A stretch of 64,000 nt of DNA from Sphaerothrix gracilis (GTDB lineage: Bacteria > Cyanobacteriota > Cyanobacteriia > Phormidesmidales > Phormidesmidaceae). Below are positions 26,219 to 34,316 of this stretch, piece after piece (within the stretch, counting starts at the first letter, position 1; each line of letters begins with the position of its first letter). The notes below the pieces were generated by a model that was not told where the DNA came from, did not search any database, and was given only the letters and a program-made list of their open reading frames with translations. The stretch spans positions 62,001-126,000 of the forward strand of contig NZ_JASATW010000014.1 in the NCBI RefSeq assembly GCF_030405905.1, given 5' to 3'. The position numbers and the translations under genes are program-made.

Positions 26219-27064
26219 ATGAAATCAAAAGTGCTCCAAACTGCTCCGGCAGTCAATCAGTCCCTGCCGCTTAACTGGCCAACTATTTTCTTCTTCGCCA
26301 TTATTCATGCTCTGGCCCTGTTAGCTCCCTGGTTCTTCTCATGGTCTGCTTTAGGCATGATGGTGTTTCTGCACTGGCTATTTGGCAGTATTGGCATTTG
26401 CCTGGGCTACCATCGCCTATTGACTCACCGCAGCTTTCAGGTGTCTAAGCCCTTAGAGTACATAATTGCCACTATTGGCGCTTTGGCACTACAGGGGGGG
26501 CCGATTTTCTGGGTCGCGGGTCATCGTAAACATCACTTACATACTGAAGACATCGAGAAGGATCCCTATTCTGCCCGTCGCGGCTTCTGGTGGAGTCACA
26601 TGCTCTGGCTATTTTATGTGCAGCCCCAGGTCTTTGACCGGCAGCAATATCAGCGCTTTGCCCCGGATCTAGCTCGCGATCGCTATTATCAGTGGCTCGA
26701 TCGCAACTATCTGCTGCTGCAGCTACCTTTAGGCGTTCTGCTCTATGCCTTGGGCGGTTGGTCTTTCGTGCTCTACGGCCTGGCCGTACGCTCAGTTTTC
26801 CTTTGGCATTCCACCTGGCTGATCAATTCAGCTACCCACATGACGGGCTACCGCAGCTTTGACGAGGTGGAAGATAATTCTCGCAACCTCTGGTGGGCGG
26901 CGCTGCTAACCTATGGTGAAGGCTGGCACAACAACCATCACGCTTATCCTAACGTAGCCAAAGCGGGCTGGAAATGGTGGGAAATCGACCCTACCTGGTG
27001 GGTTATCAGAACCTTGCAGTCTGTAGGTTTGGCTAAAAAAGTCGTGATGCCGCCAACGGTATAG
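26219..27064 (+). CDS. desC: Acyl-lipid/acyl-CoA delta-9 type fatty acid desaturase
   Basis: Inserts the first double bond into saturated acyl chains at a di-iron centre in the membrane, using ferredoxin in cyanobacteria. The 281-residue protein has the three histidine boxes HRLLTH (~66-71), HRKHH (~102-106) and HNNHH (~239-243), and two pairs of hydrophobic segments, as expected. GAGGAATTTTT before the ATG gives a ribosome site. The divergent TetR-fusion gene and palindrome O2 suggest repression tied to a lipid or stress signal. A hairpin follows the stop codon. DesC membership is by histidine boxes and length; positional specificity is not proven. Confidence 0.88.
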   Translation: MKSKVLQTAPAVNQSLPLNWPTIFFFAIIHALALLAPWFFSWSALGMMVFLHWLFGSIGICLGYHRLLTHRSFQVSKPLEYIIATIGALALQGGPIFWVAGHRKHHLHTEDIEKDPYSARRGFWWSHMLWLFYVQPQVFDRQQYQRFAPDLARDRYYQWLDRNYLLLQLPLGVLLYALGGWSFVLYGLAVRSVFLWHSTWLINSATHMTGYRSFDEVEDNSRNLWWAALLTYGEGWHNNHHAYPNVAKAGWKWWEIDPTWWVIRTLQSVGLAKKVVMPPTV

Positions 27065-27090
27065 ACGGCATCGCAAAAGTAAAAGGTCTG

Positions 27091-27127
27091 AGCAGCGAAG
27101 GTATCTCGTACAGATATCTTCGCTGCT
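27091..27127 (+). terminator. Hairpin after desC
   Basis: AGCAGCGAAGGTATCT (27091-27106) pairs with AGATATCTTCGCTGCT (27112-27127), one G-U pair, loop CGTAC. It starts 26 bases after the desC stop. No U-tract, but the 16-bp stem is strong. Confidence 0.6.
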
Positions 27128-27315
27128 GTCTATAGTTATGAACTGAAGCTACGCACTGAGCAATCTAACTAGCCTGAGCTGACTCAGCAGGGCCGCGAAG
27201 AGAATGATAATTGCACTTCTTAAAAGTCCTCGCAGCATTTACTTCTGCGATCGCGGGTCATGCATAATCCTTCAGTAAGATCGAGGCAGGAACAGAGTAA
27301 TTTACAGGCACTCTC

Positions 27316-27489
27316 ATGAGTTCAATAAATGGCTTGCTAACTCGAATTACCCAAACGCCTGGTCAGTGCGGTGGTCGTCCCTGTATTCGAGGAATGCGAA
27401 TTCGGGTCACCGATATCTTAGAGATGCTGGCTGAAAACGTCGGGAGCATGTCAGGTTTGCAGAATAAAGCTAGAGCATGGAGGATATAG
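27316..27489 (+). pseudogene. DUF433 antitoxin-like gene truncated by the IS element
   Basis: The frame from ATG 27316 encodes RITQTPGQCGGRPCIRGMRI and RVTDILEMLAENV, the N-terminal half of DUF433 proteins (VapB-like antitoxins with a helix-turn-helix). At base 27440 the terminal repeat of the IS begins, and the frame ends in IS sequence at 27489 after 14-15 foreign residues. The C-terminal half and any partner DUF5615/PIN-type toxin gene are missing. DUF433 genes usually pair with such a toxin, so this looks like the remnant of a toxin-antitoxin locus; pairing here is inference. Confidence 0.75.
27440..27453 (+). repeat. Left terminal inverted repeat of the ISKra4 element
   Basis: TCGGGAGCATGTCA; perfect reverse complement of 28575-28588. 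Interrupts the DUF433 frame. Confidence 0.85.
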
Positions 27490-27513
27490 CTACCGTGACA
27501 CCTGGTAGCCCCC

Positions 27514-27735
27514 ATGACCCCGGAGCAAAAAGCACAACTGCAACTACACCTCGATGCGATTGCCAAAATCCTGTATGAAGACAGTGACCCGGCATCAATG
27601 CAGACACTCGAAGCTATTGAACTGAGGGTTCGTGAGCAAATCCAAGCCCATGTGAGTCCAGAACTGGGGCGTTTTTTATCGGCTCAGTTAGCGGCACGCA
27701 AGTCGGCAAAGCACGAAAGCTCAAAAGCACCCTAG
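27514..27735 (+). CDS. ISKra4 transposase, upstream frame (orfA)
   Basis: 73 codons starting ATG at 27514 (MTPEQKAQLQLHLDAIAKIL, the usual ISKra4 N-terminus, helical). Beyond HVSPELGRF the residues no longer match the family: the family sequence continues in the -1 frame (FFIGSV...GKARKLKSTLGEL). So most of the last 20 codons here would be read only when no frameshift occurs. It encodes the N-terminal DNA-binding part of the transposase. Confidence 0.75.
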   Translation: MTPEQKAQLQLHLDAIAKILYEDSDPASMQTLEAIELRVREQIQAHVSPELGRFLSAQLAARKSAKHESSKAP

Positions 27736-28577
27736 GGGAGTTAGTGTTGACCAGCGCTCAGGCCAAACACTTATCGGTTGGGGCTTACCGTCAGATTAGT
27801 CCCCATTTGGAGAATTGCTGTCTGCGCATCAGCGCCAACGTGTCCTACGCGCAAGCCTGCAACGATGTCAGCTACTTGACGGGGATGCGCGTCCCGGCCA
27901 AGACCCAGCAACGTCTAGTGCAGTCCCATAACTTCGCCGAGCCTCAGTTGGCTGAGCTAAAGGAAGTGAGCGTGGATGGAGGGAAGGTGCGGTTGCGGAC
28001 ACCTTTGGGCGAACCCTGCCAGTGGAAAGACTACAAAGCGGTTGCCAGCGAAGTGGCGATGGTCGCCCGCTATCAACAGAATGATGAGCTGGCCGAGTGG
28101 GTCAATCAACAGCCTCTCGCAACGCCTTTAACTTGTCTAGGCGACGGGCATGATGGGGTCTGGAATCTGATCGCCCAGATGAGAACGGACCCCGCGCGTC
28201 GCGAGGTGCTCGACTGGTATCACTTGGTGGAAAATCTGCATAAAGTCGGCGGCTCGATTAAGCGCCTTAACCAAGCTGAAGCGCTTCTATGGCAAGGCAA
28301 AGTTGATGCCGTACTAACCTTGTTTGAGCCGTTGAAGAAGAAAGCGGCCCAGAACTTCTGTCAGTATCTGCGTAAGCATCGGCACCGCATCATCAACTAC
28401 GATTACTATCAGCAGGAGCAGATTTGCTCGATTGGCTCAGGCGCAGTCGAGTCGGGCATCAAGCAGATTGGTCGCCGGATCAAAATCTCGGGTGCTCAGT
28501 GGCAAGAAGATAACGTTCCACAAGTTTTGGCTCATCGCTGCGCCTACCTTAACGGCATGATTGGGGCGCAAAGGTGA
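27514..28577 (+). CDS. ISKra4 transposase, -1 frameshift fusion product
   Basis: Slipping at 27672-27678 joins the upstream frame to the long downstream frame (separate ORF 27744-28577, 277 codons), giving ~354 residues. The downstream part has the DDE-type marks of the family: SVDGGKV (first Asp), LGDGHDGVWNL (second Asp) and GSGAVESGIKQIGRR (Glu), plus EVLDWYHLVENL. Length is in the family range and the frame is intact, so the element may still be active. The TGA stop (28575-28577) lies inside the right terminal repeat, leaving no spacer. Confidence 0.8.
27672..27678 (+). other. Slippery heptamer T TTT TTA for -1 frameshifting
   Basis: In the upstream frame the codons are CGT-TTT-TTA, so T TTT TTA is in the X XXY YYZ phase of a -1 shift site. 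Shifting there gives exactly the residues FFIGSV expected in ISKra4 proteins. I did not identify a downstream stimulatory structure. Confidence 0.7.
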
Positions 28578-28588
28578 CATGCTCCCGA
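28575..28588 (-). repeat. Right terminal inverted repeat of the ISKra4 element
   Basis: TGACATGCTCCCGA, reverse complement of the left end. It contains both the transposase stop TGA (28575-28577) and an ATG (28579-28581) in frame with the next gene. Confidence 0.85.
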
Positions 28589-29451
28589 TCTGGTACAGCA
28601 ATCCTCGGCCCCATCTAGCTGCAATCAGTCTGTTTACTGGAGGCTGGTTTGTCTGGCGGCAGCACAAATTTCTGTCAGTCCTGTCCCTGCTGGCGCTGCT
28701 GCTCAATCTGGCGCCGCTCTTACCGCTATTTGTGCCGCCAGCGCCAGCGGCGACTTCTGGCCTCACGCTAACCGTAGCTCATCTCAACATCCACTATGGC
28801 AGAGCTGCAATCGCTCATTTAGACAGTCTCAACGCGGATATTCTACTGCTACAAGAAGTGACGCCCAGTTTGAGCCCTGCCCTGCCAAAAATATTTACCG
28901 CTTACGAAGTGGTTCATAGTCATCCCCTAACAAACACTCACGGTTCGGCCCTGCTGAAACACAAAGCAAGTTCAGTCAACATTGCCAGCACTGAAATCAT
29001 TCACCTGCCTGCCACCTCAGATCGACCGTTGATCAGCGCTCAGGTAGAAGTAGGCCAGCACTCCGTTCAGCTTCTAAGTCTGCATCTCATCCGGCCCCGC
29101 AGTTCCCAAACGGATCGCTATCAAAAAGCTGAATTGGCTGCAGTGGCGAAATGGAGCCAAAAGATGCAGCAAGCGGAGACAACTGAAGTATTAGTGATTG
29201 GTGATTTCAACGCCACGCCTTGGGCCAACCGCTTTTTGCACTTGCTGTCAGCCGGAAACCTAAAAAACTCTCTGCGCGGCTACGGCTTACAGAATACCTG
29301 GCCCACGAATCTGCCCCTAATTTTAGGCGTTCCAATTGACCATGCTGTTCACAGCAGGGGTTTAGTAACCACGGCGCGATCGGTCAGCCCAGTAGCGGGG
29401 ACAGACCACGCCCTTCTACAGCTAGAACTGGCTTTCGCCTCAGCCTCTTAG
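28579..29451 (+). CDS. Endonuclease/exonuclease/phosphatase family protein, N-terminus replaced at the IS junction
   Basis: 290 residues. The first four codons are IS sequence: the ATG at 28579 lies in the right terminal repeat, one base after the transposase TGA, with AAGG just upstream. About two membrane segments remain (~10-22 and ~28-50), then the catalytic domain: AHLNIHYGR (Asn), LLLQEV (Glu), IGDFNATPW (Asp/Asn), IDHAVHS and GTDHALL (Asp/His). All key residues remain. Relatives usually carry more N-terminal membrane sequence, so some is probably lost. Such membrane proteins act on phosphodiester substrates; real substrate unknown. Expression may depend on translation of the transposase. 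Confidence 0.75.
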   Translation: MLPIWYSNPRPHLAAISLFTGGWFVWRQHKFLSVLSLLALLLNLAPLLPLFVPPAPAATSGLTLTVAHLNIHYGRAAIAHLDSLNADILLLQEVTPSLSPALPKIFTAYEVVHSHPLTNTHGSALLKHKASSVNIASTEIIHLPATSDRPLISAQVEVGQHSVQLLSLHLIRPRSSQTDRYQKAELAAVAKWSQKMQQAETTEVLVIGDFNATPWANRFLHLLSAGNLKNSLRGYGLQNTWPTNLPLILGVPIDHAVHSRGLVTTARSVSPVAGTDHALLQLELAFASAS

Positions 29452-29469
29452 CTATCGACTCTTAAAATA

Positions 29470-29628
29470 GCTGCTCAGTGGGTAGCCGACTATCTCGATG
29501 CCATCGCGGCAGTCGGTGAAACTGCCTTAAGTTTGGGGCTAACGTGCTTAGCCGCTGGAGCGCAGTGCCGGCTGCACCCTGATACGCCCGGCAAATTAGG
29601 ATTTATCACTCGCACGGTGGGGCTATAG
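29470..29628 (+). pseudogene. Unidentified coding remnant
   Basis: A start-less open stretch of ~52 codons reads AAQWVADYLDAIAAVGETA then LSLGLTCLAAGAQ and HPDTPGKLGFITRT before a TAG at ~29628. It looks like real protein sequence (helix-forming, no low complexity) but I cannot place it in a family. With no start codon, it may be a leftover of a deleted gene next to the IS scar. Confidence 0.3.
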
Positions 29629-29703
29629 CGCGATGTGGCTGTACGCAGGGATGAAAGAGGTAGAACTAGAGTGTCGCCGTTAGCGATGCTGAATTTGAAT
29701 GCT

Positions 29704-29733
29704 AAAAAAGGCCAATGGCGATCGCCACCGGCC
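29704..29733 (-). terminator. Rho-independent terminator containing a HIP1 site
   Basis: On the minus strand the hairpin GGCC-GG-TGGCGATCGCCA-TT-GGCC (29733 to 29710) is followed by six T (29709-29704). It closes the gene 29757-30293. The stem centre is the self-complementary octamer GCGATCGC. Confidence 0.8.
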
Positions 29734-29756
29734 TAACCGAGGTACTTAAATCTAAT

Positions 29757-30293
29757 TTATTCCGTCGTTCCCTCAGCGGACTCTGCTGGAGCGCCGCCCT
29801 CAGCGCTACCTTCGGCAGGAGCCGTCTCAGCCGCACCCTCTATCGGGTTCGGCACTTCAATATTCACTTCAGGTGTCTCAACTGGCGGCGGACTGACATT
29901 TACGTCAGGCACTTCTATGTTGGGAGCCTCCACGTTGATGTCGGGCAATTCCTGCGGTTGAGGCGTTGTCGGCTCTGCCGTCTCAGTGCTGGTACGACCG
30001 AAGAAATAGAACGTACCAAATCCTAAAACCGCCAAAATGGCAATAATAATTGCCCAGAAAAAACCGCTCGTTTCATTTGCTCGCTGCTGGGCAATTCGCT
30101 GATTCTCTTCTCGGCGCATCGCCACATTATGTTGGGCAATCTGAGCACTTCTATCCGAGCGCAAGTTCTGGTTTTCCCGCGCTAGCTGTTCGCTTCTAGC
30201 GCGTTCATATTGGAGCTGTTCCTGCTCAGGTGTGAGGGGCACTGAGCGTTCTGGCGTATTGTAAGGTGCATCTTCAGGAGACTGGGGTTTCAT
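29757..30293 (-). CDS. Single-span membrane protein with coiled coil and Pro/Glu-rich tail
   Basis: 178 residues: a polar, Gln/Arg/Glu-rich helical segment (~20-75) likely to form a coiled coil, one membrane segment (~78-98, FFWAIIIAILAVLGFGTFYFF), and a low-complexity tail of P, E, V, N and A with repeats such as PNIEVPDVNV and VETPEVNIEVPNP. With the N-terminus inside, the tail would face the periplasm. I do not recognise a family. It is monocistronic with its own terminator. Function unknown; the repeats look like a spacer or wall-spanning tail. Confidence 0.7.
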   Translation of the reverse strand: MKPQSPEDAPYNTPERSVPLTPEQEQLQYERARSEQLARENQNLRSDRSAQIAQHNVAMRREENQRIAQQRANETSGFFWAIIIAILAVLGFGTFYFFGRTSTETAEPTTPQPQELPDINVEAPNIEVPDVNVSPPPVETPEVNIEVPNPIEGAAETAPAEGSAEGGAPAESAEGTTE

Positions 30294-30642
30294 AGTTTTA
30301 GAAAACTCTTGTCAAAGGTGGAAAGCCAACCGCAACGCAAACTTCTTGGCTATTAGTTTTTTTGAGGTTAACGAACTTTGAGAAATTTGCTGTTTGATCA
30401 GCTTGACCCAATCATAGATTTCTCAGATCCAACCAACCTCTATCGCTTGGACAGTCTGATCATCGGTCTGAAGACTTATTTGTAAGTTCCCGCTGGTCTT
30501 AAATTCCGTAAAAACCCGTAGTTTTTGCTCAAGTAATCGCGGCCTATGCGGTGAAATAGTGCAAATAAACTAAAGATCGAGTGTATTAAAGATCGTCTGT
30601 ACTGCTATCTTGATAAGTTAAGGATGGATCCTTTGGCCTGCT
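30294..30642. other. Spacer between the divergent 29757-30293 and sbcC genes
   Basis: 349 bases, AT-rich, no gene seen. Near sbcC the sequence TAAAGATCG is repeated at ~30572 and ~30589, perhaps a binding site pair or chance. Promoters for both genes should be here; I cannot assign -35/-10 boxes with confidence. Confidence 0.35.
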
Positions 30643-33600
30643 ATGATCCCCCGTCAGCTGACCCTCAGCAACTTCCTTAGCTATCGCACCGCCACTCTAG
30701 ATTTCAGAGGGCTACATGTGGCTTGTATTTGCGGGCCAAATGGGGCTGGCAAGTCGTCTTTGCTAGAGGCGATCGCCTGGGTGGTTTGGGGCCAGAGTCG
30801 GGCCGTGATTGAGGATGATGTAATTCATTTGGGGGCCGATGAAGCTAAGGTTGACTTTATCTTTCAGCACCAGCAGCAGACCTATCGCATTATTCGATCG
30901 CGGCGAAGGGGACAGAGCAGCACTTTAGAATTTCAGGTTGAAACCCAGGGGGGATTTCGCCCTCTAACGCAGCGGGGAATGCGGGCCACCCAGCAGCTCA
31001 TTAAGCAGCACCTCAAGCTGGATTACGAAACCTTTGTCAATTCCGCCTACCTGCGTCAGGGGCGAGCTGACGAGTTCATGCTCAAGCGCCCTAGCGATCG
31101 CAAGCAGATCTTAGCGGACTTGCTGAAGCTGGGGCAGTACGATCGCCTGGCAGAGCAGGCCAAGGAAAAAACCCGCGACTTCAAAGCTCAGGTAAAGCTG
31201 TTGGCGGCGAGTTTAGAAGCGTTTGACCAGCAGCTACAGCAGCGTAGCGCCATTGCTCAGGTCTACCAGGCGCTGAAAACTCAGTTGGCTACCCGGCAGG
31301 CAGAGCAACACCTGCAACAGCAGCAGCTTCAGCAGTACCAGACCCAACAGCAGCAGCGGCAAGTCTGGCAGCAGCAGCAGCAGCTCCAACAGCAGCAGCA
31401 GGCCAGTCTGCAGCAGTCCTGCCAGCGGCTACAGCAGGAGCTATCGGGCCTGCAGGAACAGCGCCAAAAACTCGCTGACATAATGGCAGAGTCAGCGGCA
31501 ATCGCCAGCGGCTGTCAGCAGCTCAACCAGCTCCAGCAGCAGGAGAGCGCTTATAACGCCCGCTTTCAGACCTATCAGCAGGCTCAGACCCAACTAGCCC
31601 AACTGCAGCAGCAGCAGCGATCGCAGCTAGACCCCTTAGAGACAGAGCTGCGCCAAGCTCAGCTCAGCCTAGACATGCTTCGGCAGCAGCTTCAGGAAAC
31701 CCAGCAGATCTTAGCCAAAGCCGAGGAGATTGCCGCGGCGCTAGATCGGCTCCGGCAGTCTCAAGCTCAGCTCAGCCAGTTTGAGCAAGCTCAGCTCCGG
31801 GTGATGCCCCTCCTGCAGCAGCGTCAAGCCCTGCAGTCGCAGCTAGAACACACCCAGTCGCGGCTAATCGCTCGTTTAGAAGAGCTTAAGCATACCGAGC
31901 AGCGGCTACAGCAGGAGCAGTCCCAACAGCCTCAGCTGCAGCAGGCCGTGCTGGAAGTGTCTTACGCAGTGGAGTATTTGGAGCGGCGACGGGGCTATCA
32001 GGAACAGGTGCGCGATAAGGGGTTGGAGCGGCGCAGCTTTATGGAGCGGCTGCAGGCCAATCAGCGCACTTACGAAATTCAGCTAGCTCAGCTAGAGCAA
32101 AAGCTGCAGCTTCTCTCTGATCCAGAAGCCATTTGTCCGGTCTGCGATCGCCCCCTCGATCCTAAGCACTGGCAGCTTGTCGTCAAGCGTCAGCGCCAGC
32201 AGCACCAAGACACCCAGCGAGAAATCTGGGTGATTCGCGAGCAGCTAGCCACCTCTGAAAAAGAAATTCAAACTCTGCGGCGCGAATATCGCGAAGTCGA
32301 AGAAGAGCTAGCCAAATATGGCCCCATCCTGGAGCGGCGGGGGCAGCTACAGGCCCAGCTCAGCTCCAGCACCGAAGCCCAAACTCGCCTGTCTCAGCTT
32401 GCTCAAGAGCGATCGCAGTTGGAAGTTTGTCTCCAAGAGCAACGCTTTGCGGGCGATCTGCATGAAGAACTGGCTTTACTAGAAACTCAGCTCACTCAGC
32501 TTGACTATGACGATCGCGATCATGCCTTGGCCCGCAGCCAGGTAGATCGGCTGCGCTGGGCCGAAATCAAGCATAATGAGCTACAGCAGGCACAGCGACG
32601 AGAGGCAAAGCTGCTGGAGCAACAGACTGCCTTAGAGGCGCAGATCGCCGCCTGCCAGCAGCAAATCGCAGCGCTACAGCAGGCTCCAGCCCAGCAGCAA
32701 ATTGCGCAGCTAGAACAGCAACTAGCCGCTTCAGACTACTGCTTTGAGCAGCATCAAGAATTACGCGCAGCCCTGCAGCGATCGCAGGTTTGGCAACTCC
32801 GGCAGCAAGAGCTAGCCCAGGCGCAGCAGCAGTTTCCTCAAATCGAGCAAAAGTGGCAGCAGCTAACTCAGCTCCAGCGCGATCGCCAAACTGAACTCAG
32901 CGCCGTGGAGCAGCAGCTAAACTGGCTCAGCGAGCAGCTTCAGCAAATTCCCGATCCGCAAGCTGAAATAGCTGACTTAGAACAGCACATTCAGGCCGAA
33001 CGGGCTGATCGAGAACAGCAGCTTGCCTACCTAGGTCGCTTGCAACAGCAACTAGATCAGCTTGATAGCCTACAGCAGCAGCGCGATCGCCAGCAGCAGG
33101 AACTAGAGCAAGCTAAACGTCAGGTTAGAGTCTATACAGAACTGACCTATGCCTTTGGCCGCAACGGGATTCAGGCGCTGATGATTGAAAATCTGCTGCC
33201 TCAGCTAGAGGCAGAAACCAATCAGATCCTCGGTCGCCTCAGCGCCAACCAGCTCCATGTGCAGTTTGTGACTCAGCGAGCAGGCCGCAGCCGCAATAAG
33301 CTGATTGACACCCTTGACATTCTGATTGCTGATGCCAGAGGTACCCGGCCCTATGAAACCTATTCCGGTGGGGAAGCCTTTCGGGTCAACTTTGCCATTC
33401 GTTTAGCGATCGCCCGCCTGCTGGCCCAGCGATCGGGGACAGCGCTACAGGTTTTGATTGTTGATGAAGGGTTTGGCACCCAGGATCAAGAGGGCTGTGA
33501 GCGGCTGATTACGGCCATCAACGCGATCGCGGCTGACTTTGCCTGTATTCTGGCAGTGACCCATGTGCCCCACTTCCGCGAAGCTTTCCAAACCCGAATT

Positions 33601-33648
33601 GATGTTTTCAAGACGGCGGCAGGCTCCCAAATTCAGCTTTCTGTCTGA
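30643..33648 (+). CDS. sbcC: Exonuclease SbcC (SMC-like ATPase)
   Basis: 1001 residues, the ATPase arm of the SbcCD complex that cuts DNA hairpins and protein-blocked ends. The N-terminal head has Walker A GPNGAGKSS (31-39) and a Q-loop region near YLRQGRADEF. Two long coiled coils (~170-495 and ~510-840) flank the zinc hook CPVC (Cys498, Cys501), which dimerises SbcC. The C-terminal head has the signature YSGGEAFR and Walker B VLIVDEGFG. The coils are extremely rich in glutamine, with many CAG codons. No sbcD is next to it; the nuclease partner must be elsewhere. The 3' end overlaps the convergent acetyltransferase gene by 16 bases. Confidence 0.94.
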   Translation: MIPRQLTLSNFLSYRTATLDFRGLHVACICGPNGAGKSSLLEAIAWVVWGQSRAVIEDDVIHLGADEAKVDFIFQHQQQTYRIIRSRRRGQSSTLEFQVETQGGFRPLTQRGMRATQQLIKQHLKLDYETFVNSAYLRQGRADEFMLKRPSDRKQILADLLKLGQYDRLAEQAKEKTRDFKAQVKLLAASLEAFDQQLQQRSAIAQVYQALKTQLATRQAEQHLQQQQLQQYQTQQQQRQVWQQQQQLQQQQQASLQQSCQRLQQELSGLQEQRQKLADIMAESAAIASGCQQLNQLQQQESAYNARFQTYQQAQTQLAQLQQQQRSQLDPLETELRQAQLSLDMLRQQLQETQQILAKAEEIAAALDRLRQSQAQLSQFEQAQLRVMPLLQQRQALQSQLEHTQSRLIARLEELKHTEQRLQQEQSQQPQLQQAVLEVSYAVEYLERRRGYQEQVRDKGLERRSFMERLQANQRTYEIQLAQLEQKLQLLSDPEAICPVCDRPLDPKHWQLVVKRQRQQHQDTQREIWVIREQLATSEKEIQTLRREYREVEEELAKYGPILERRGQLQAQLSSSTEAQTRLSQLAQERSQLEVCLQEQRFAGDLHEELALLETQLTQLDYDDRDHALARSQVDRLRWAEIKHNELQQAQRREAKLLEQQTALEAQIAACQQQIAALQQAPAQQQIAQLEQQLAASDYCFEQHQELRAALQRSQVWQLRQQELAQAQQQFPQIEQKWQQLTQLQRDRQTELSAVEQQLNWLSEQLQQIPDPQAEIADLEQHIQAERADREQQLAYLGRLQQQLDQLDSLQQQRDRQQQELEQAKRQVRVYTELTYAFGRNGIQALMIENLLPQLEAETNQILGRLSANQLHVQFVTQRAGRSRNKLIDTLDILIADARGTRPYETYSGGEAFRVNFAIRLAIARLLAQRSGTALQVLIVDEGFGTQDQEGCERLITAINAIAADFACILAVTHVPHFREAFQTRIDVFKTAAGSQIQLSV

Positions 33649-34208
33649 GGCTGAAATGCAGCCGGAACCAGGCTGGTGAGAATGTGGTCTTCCCAATGGC
33701 CGTTGATTTGCAGATAGTTGCGGGCGCGGCCATCGATGCGAAAGCCCAAACGCTGCAGTAACTTGCCGCTGCGAGTATTGCGCGGCATGTAGGCCGCCAC
33801 AATACGGCGTAGCTTCAGCGTTTCAAAGGCATAGGGCAAAATCAAGGTGAGAGCTTCACCCATGTAGCCCTGTCCCTGCTTTTGGGCAGCGAGGTTATAG
33901 CCCAGCGTGGCGGACTGGGAAAAGCCTCGAACAATCCGGTTGAGGTTGACGACGCCAATAATGGCTGGGCGATCGCGCTCAAACAAAAACAAGCGCAGCG
34001 ATCGATCGGCGTAGAACTGCTGAATGCGCTCCTCTATTTGCTGATGCCAGTACCACTGGCTGTAGAAAAGACTGGGGCGAGCTGGCTCGTAAGGCTGCAA
34101 GTGCGCTCGATTAGTGATGTAATAGTCCACAACCGCAGGCACATCGGCCTGCTGACCCAGGCGCAGACAGGTACGAGGCGAGATCAGTTCTGGGAGATGA
34201 TGCAGCAT
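33633..34208 (-). CDS. GNAT N-acetyltransferase (RimJ/RimL type)
   Basis: A 191-residue acetyl-CoA-dependent acetyltransferase, similar to those that modify ribosomal proteins S5 (RimJ) and L12 (RimL). It has the RimJ-like opening ISPRTCLRLGQQADVPAVVDYY, IIGVVNLNRIV and ATLGYNLAAQKQGQGYMGEAL (acetyl-CoA site QGQGYMGEA, ~109-117). RIVAAYMPRNTRSGKLLQRLGF is the conserved C-terminal block. The ATG at 34208 fits. Target is unknown; RimJ or a related toxin/amine acetylase are both possible. Convergent with sbcC. Confidence 0.82.
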   Translation of the reverse strand: MLHHLPELISPRTCLRLGQQADVPAVVDYYITNRAHLQPYEPARPSLFYSQWYWHQQIEERIQQFYADRSLRLFLFERDRPAIIGVVNLNRIVRGFSQSATLGYNLAAQKQGQGYMGEALTLILPYAFETLKLRRIVAAYMPRNTRSGKLLQRLGFRIDGRARNYLQINGHWEDHILTSLVPAAFQPQTES

Positions 34209-34316
34209 TAAGCCGGCAACATTTTTACAGCAATTGAGGATTTAGTTTAGGCCAAACGCCCCATTTTAGATAGGCCAGAGACAGACTAGGCCCAGCCGAA
34301 GACAGGCAGCCCCTGT

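Larger units (their letters stand above)
27440..28588 (+). mobile_element. ISKra4-family insertion sequence
   Basis: About 1.15 kb, bounded by 14-bp perfect terminal inverted repeats (TCGGGAGCATGTCA at 27440-27453, reverse complement at 28575-28588), with further partial matching inward. It carries two overlapping transposase frames of ISKra4 type. No direct target repeat is seen in the flanks (TGAAAACG left, TCTGGTAC right), which fits an adjacent deletion. The truncated genes on both sides support that the insertion or a later event removed host DNA. Confidence 0.85.

Noticed and set aside
31270..31460. CAG-rich tract considered as a microsatellite insertion
   Set aside because: It lies in the coiled coil of SbcC where Gln/Glu/Leu heptads continue on both sides; the frame is intact.
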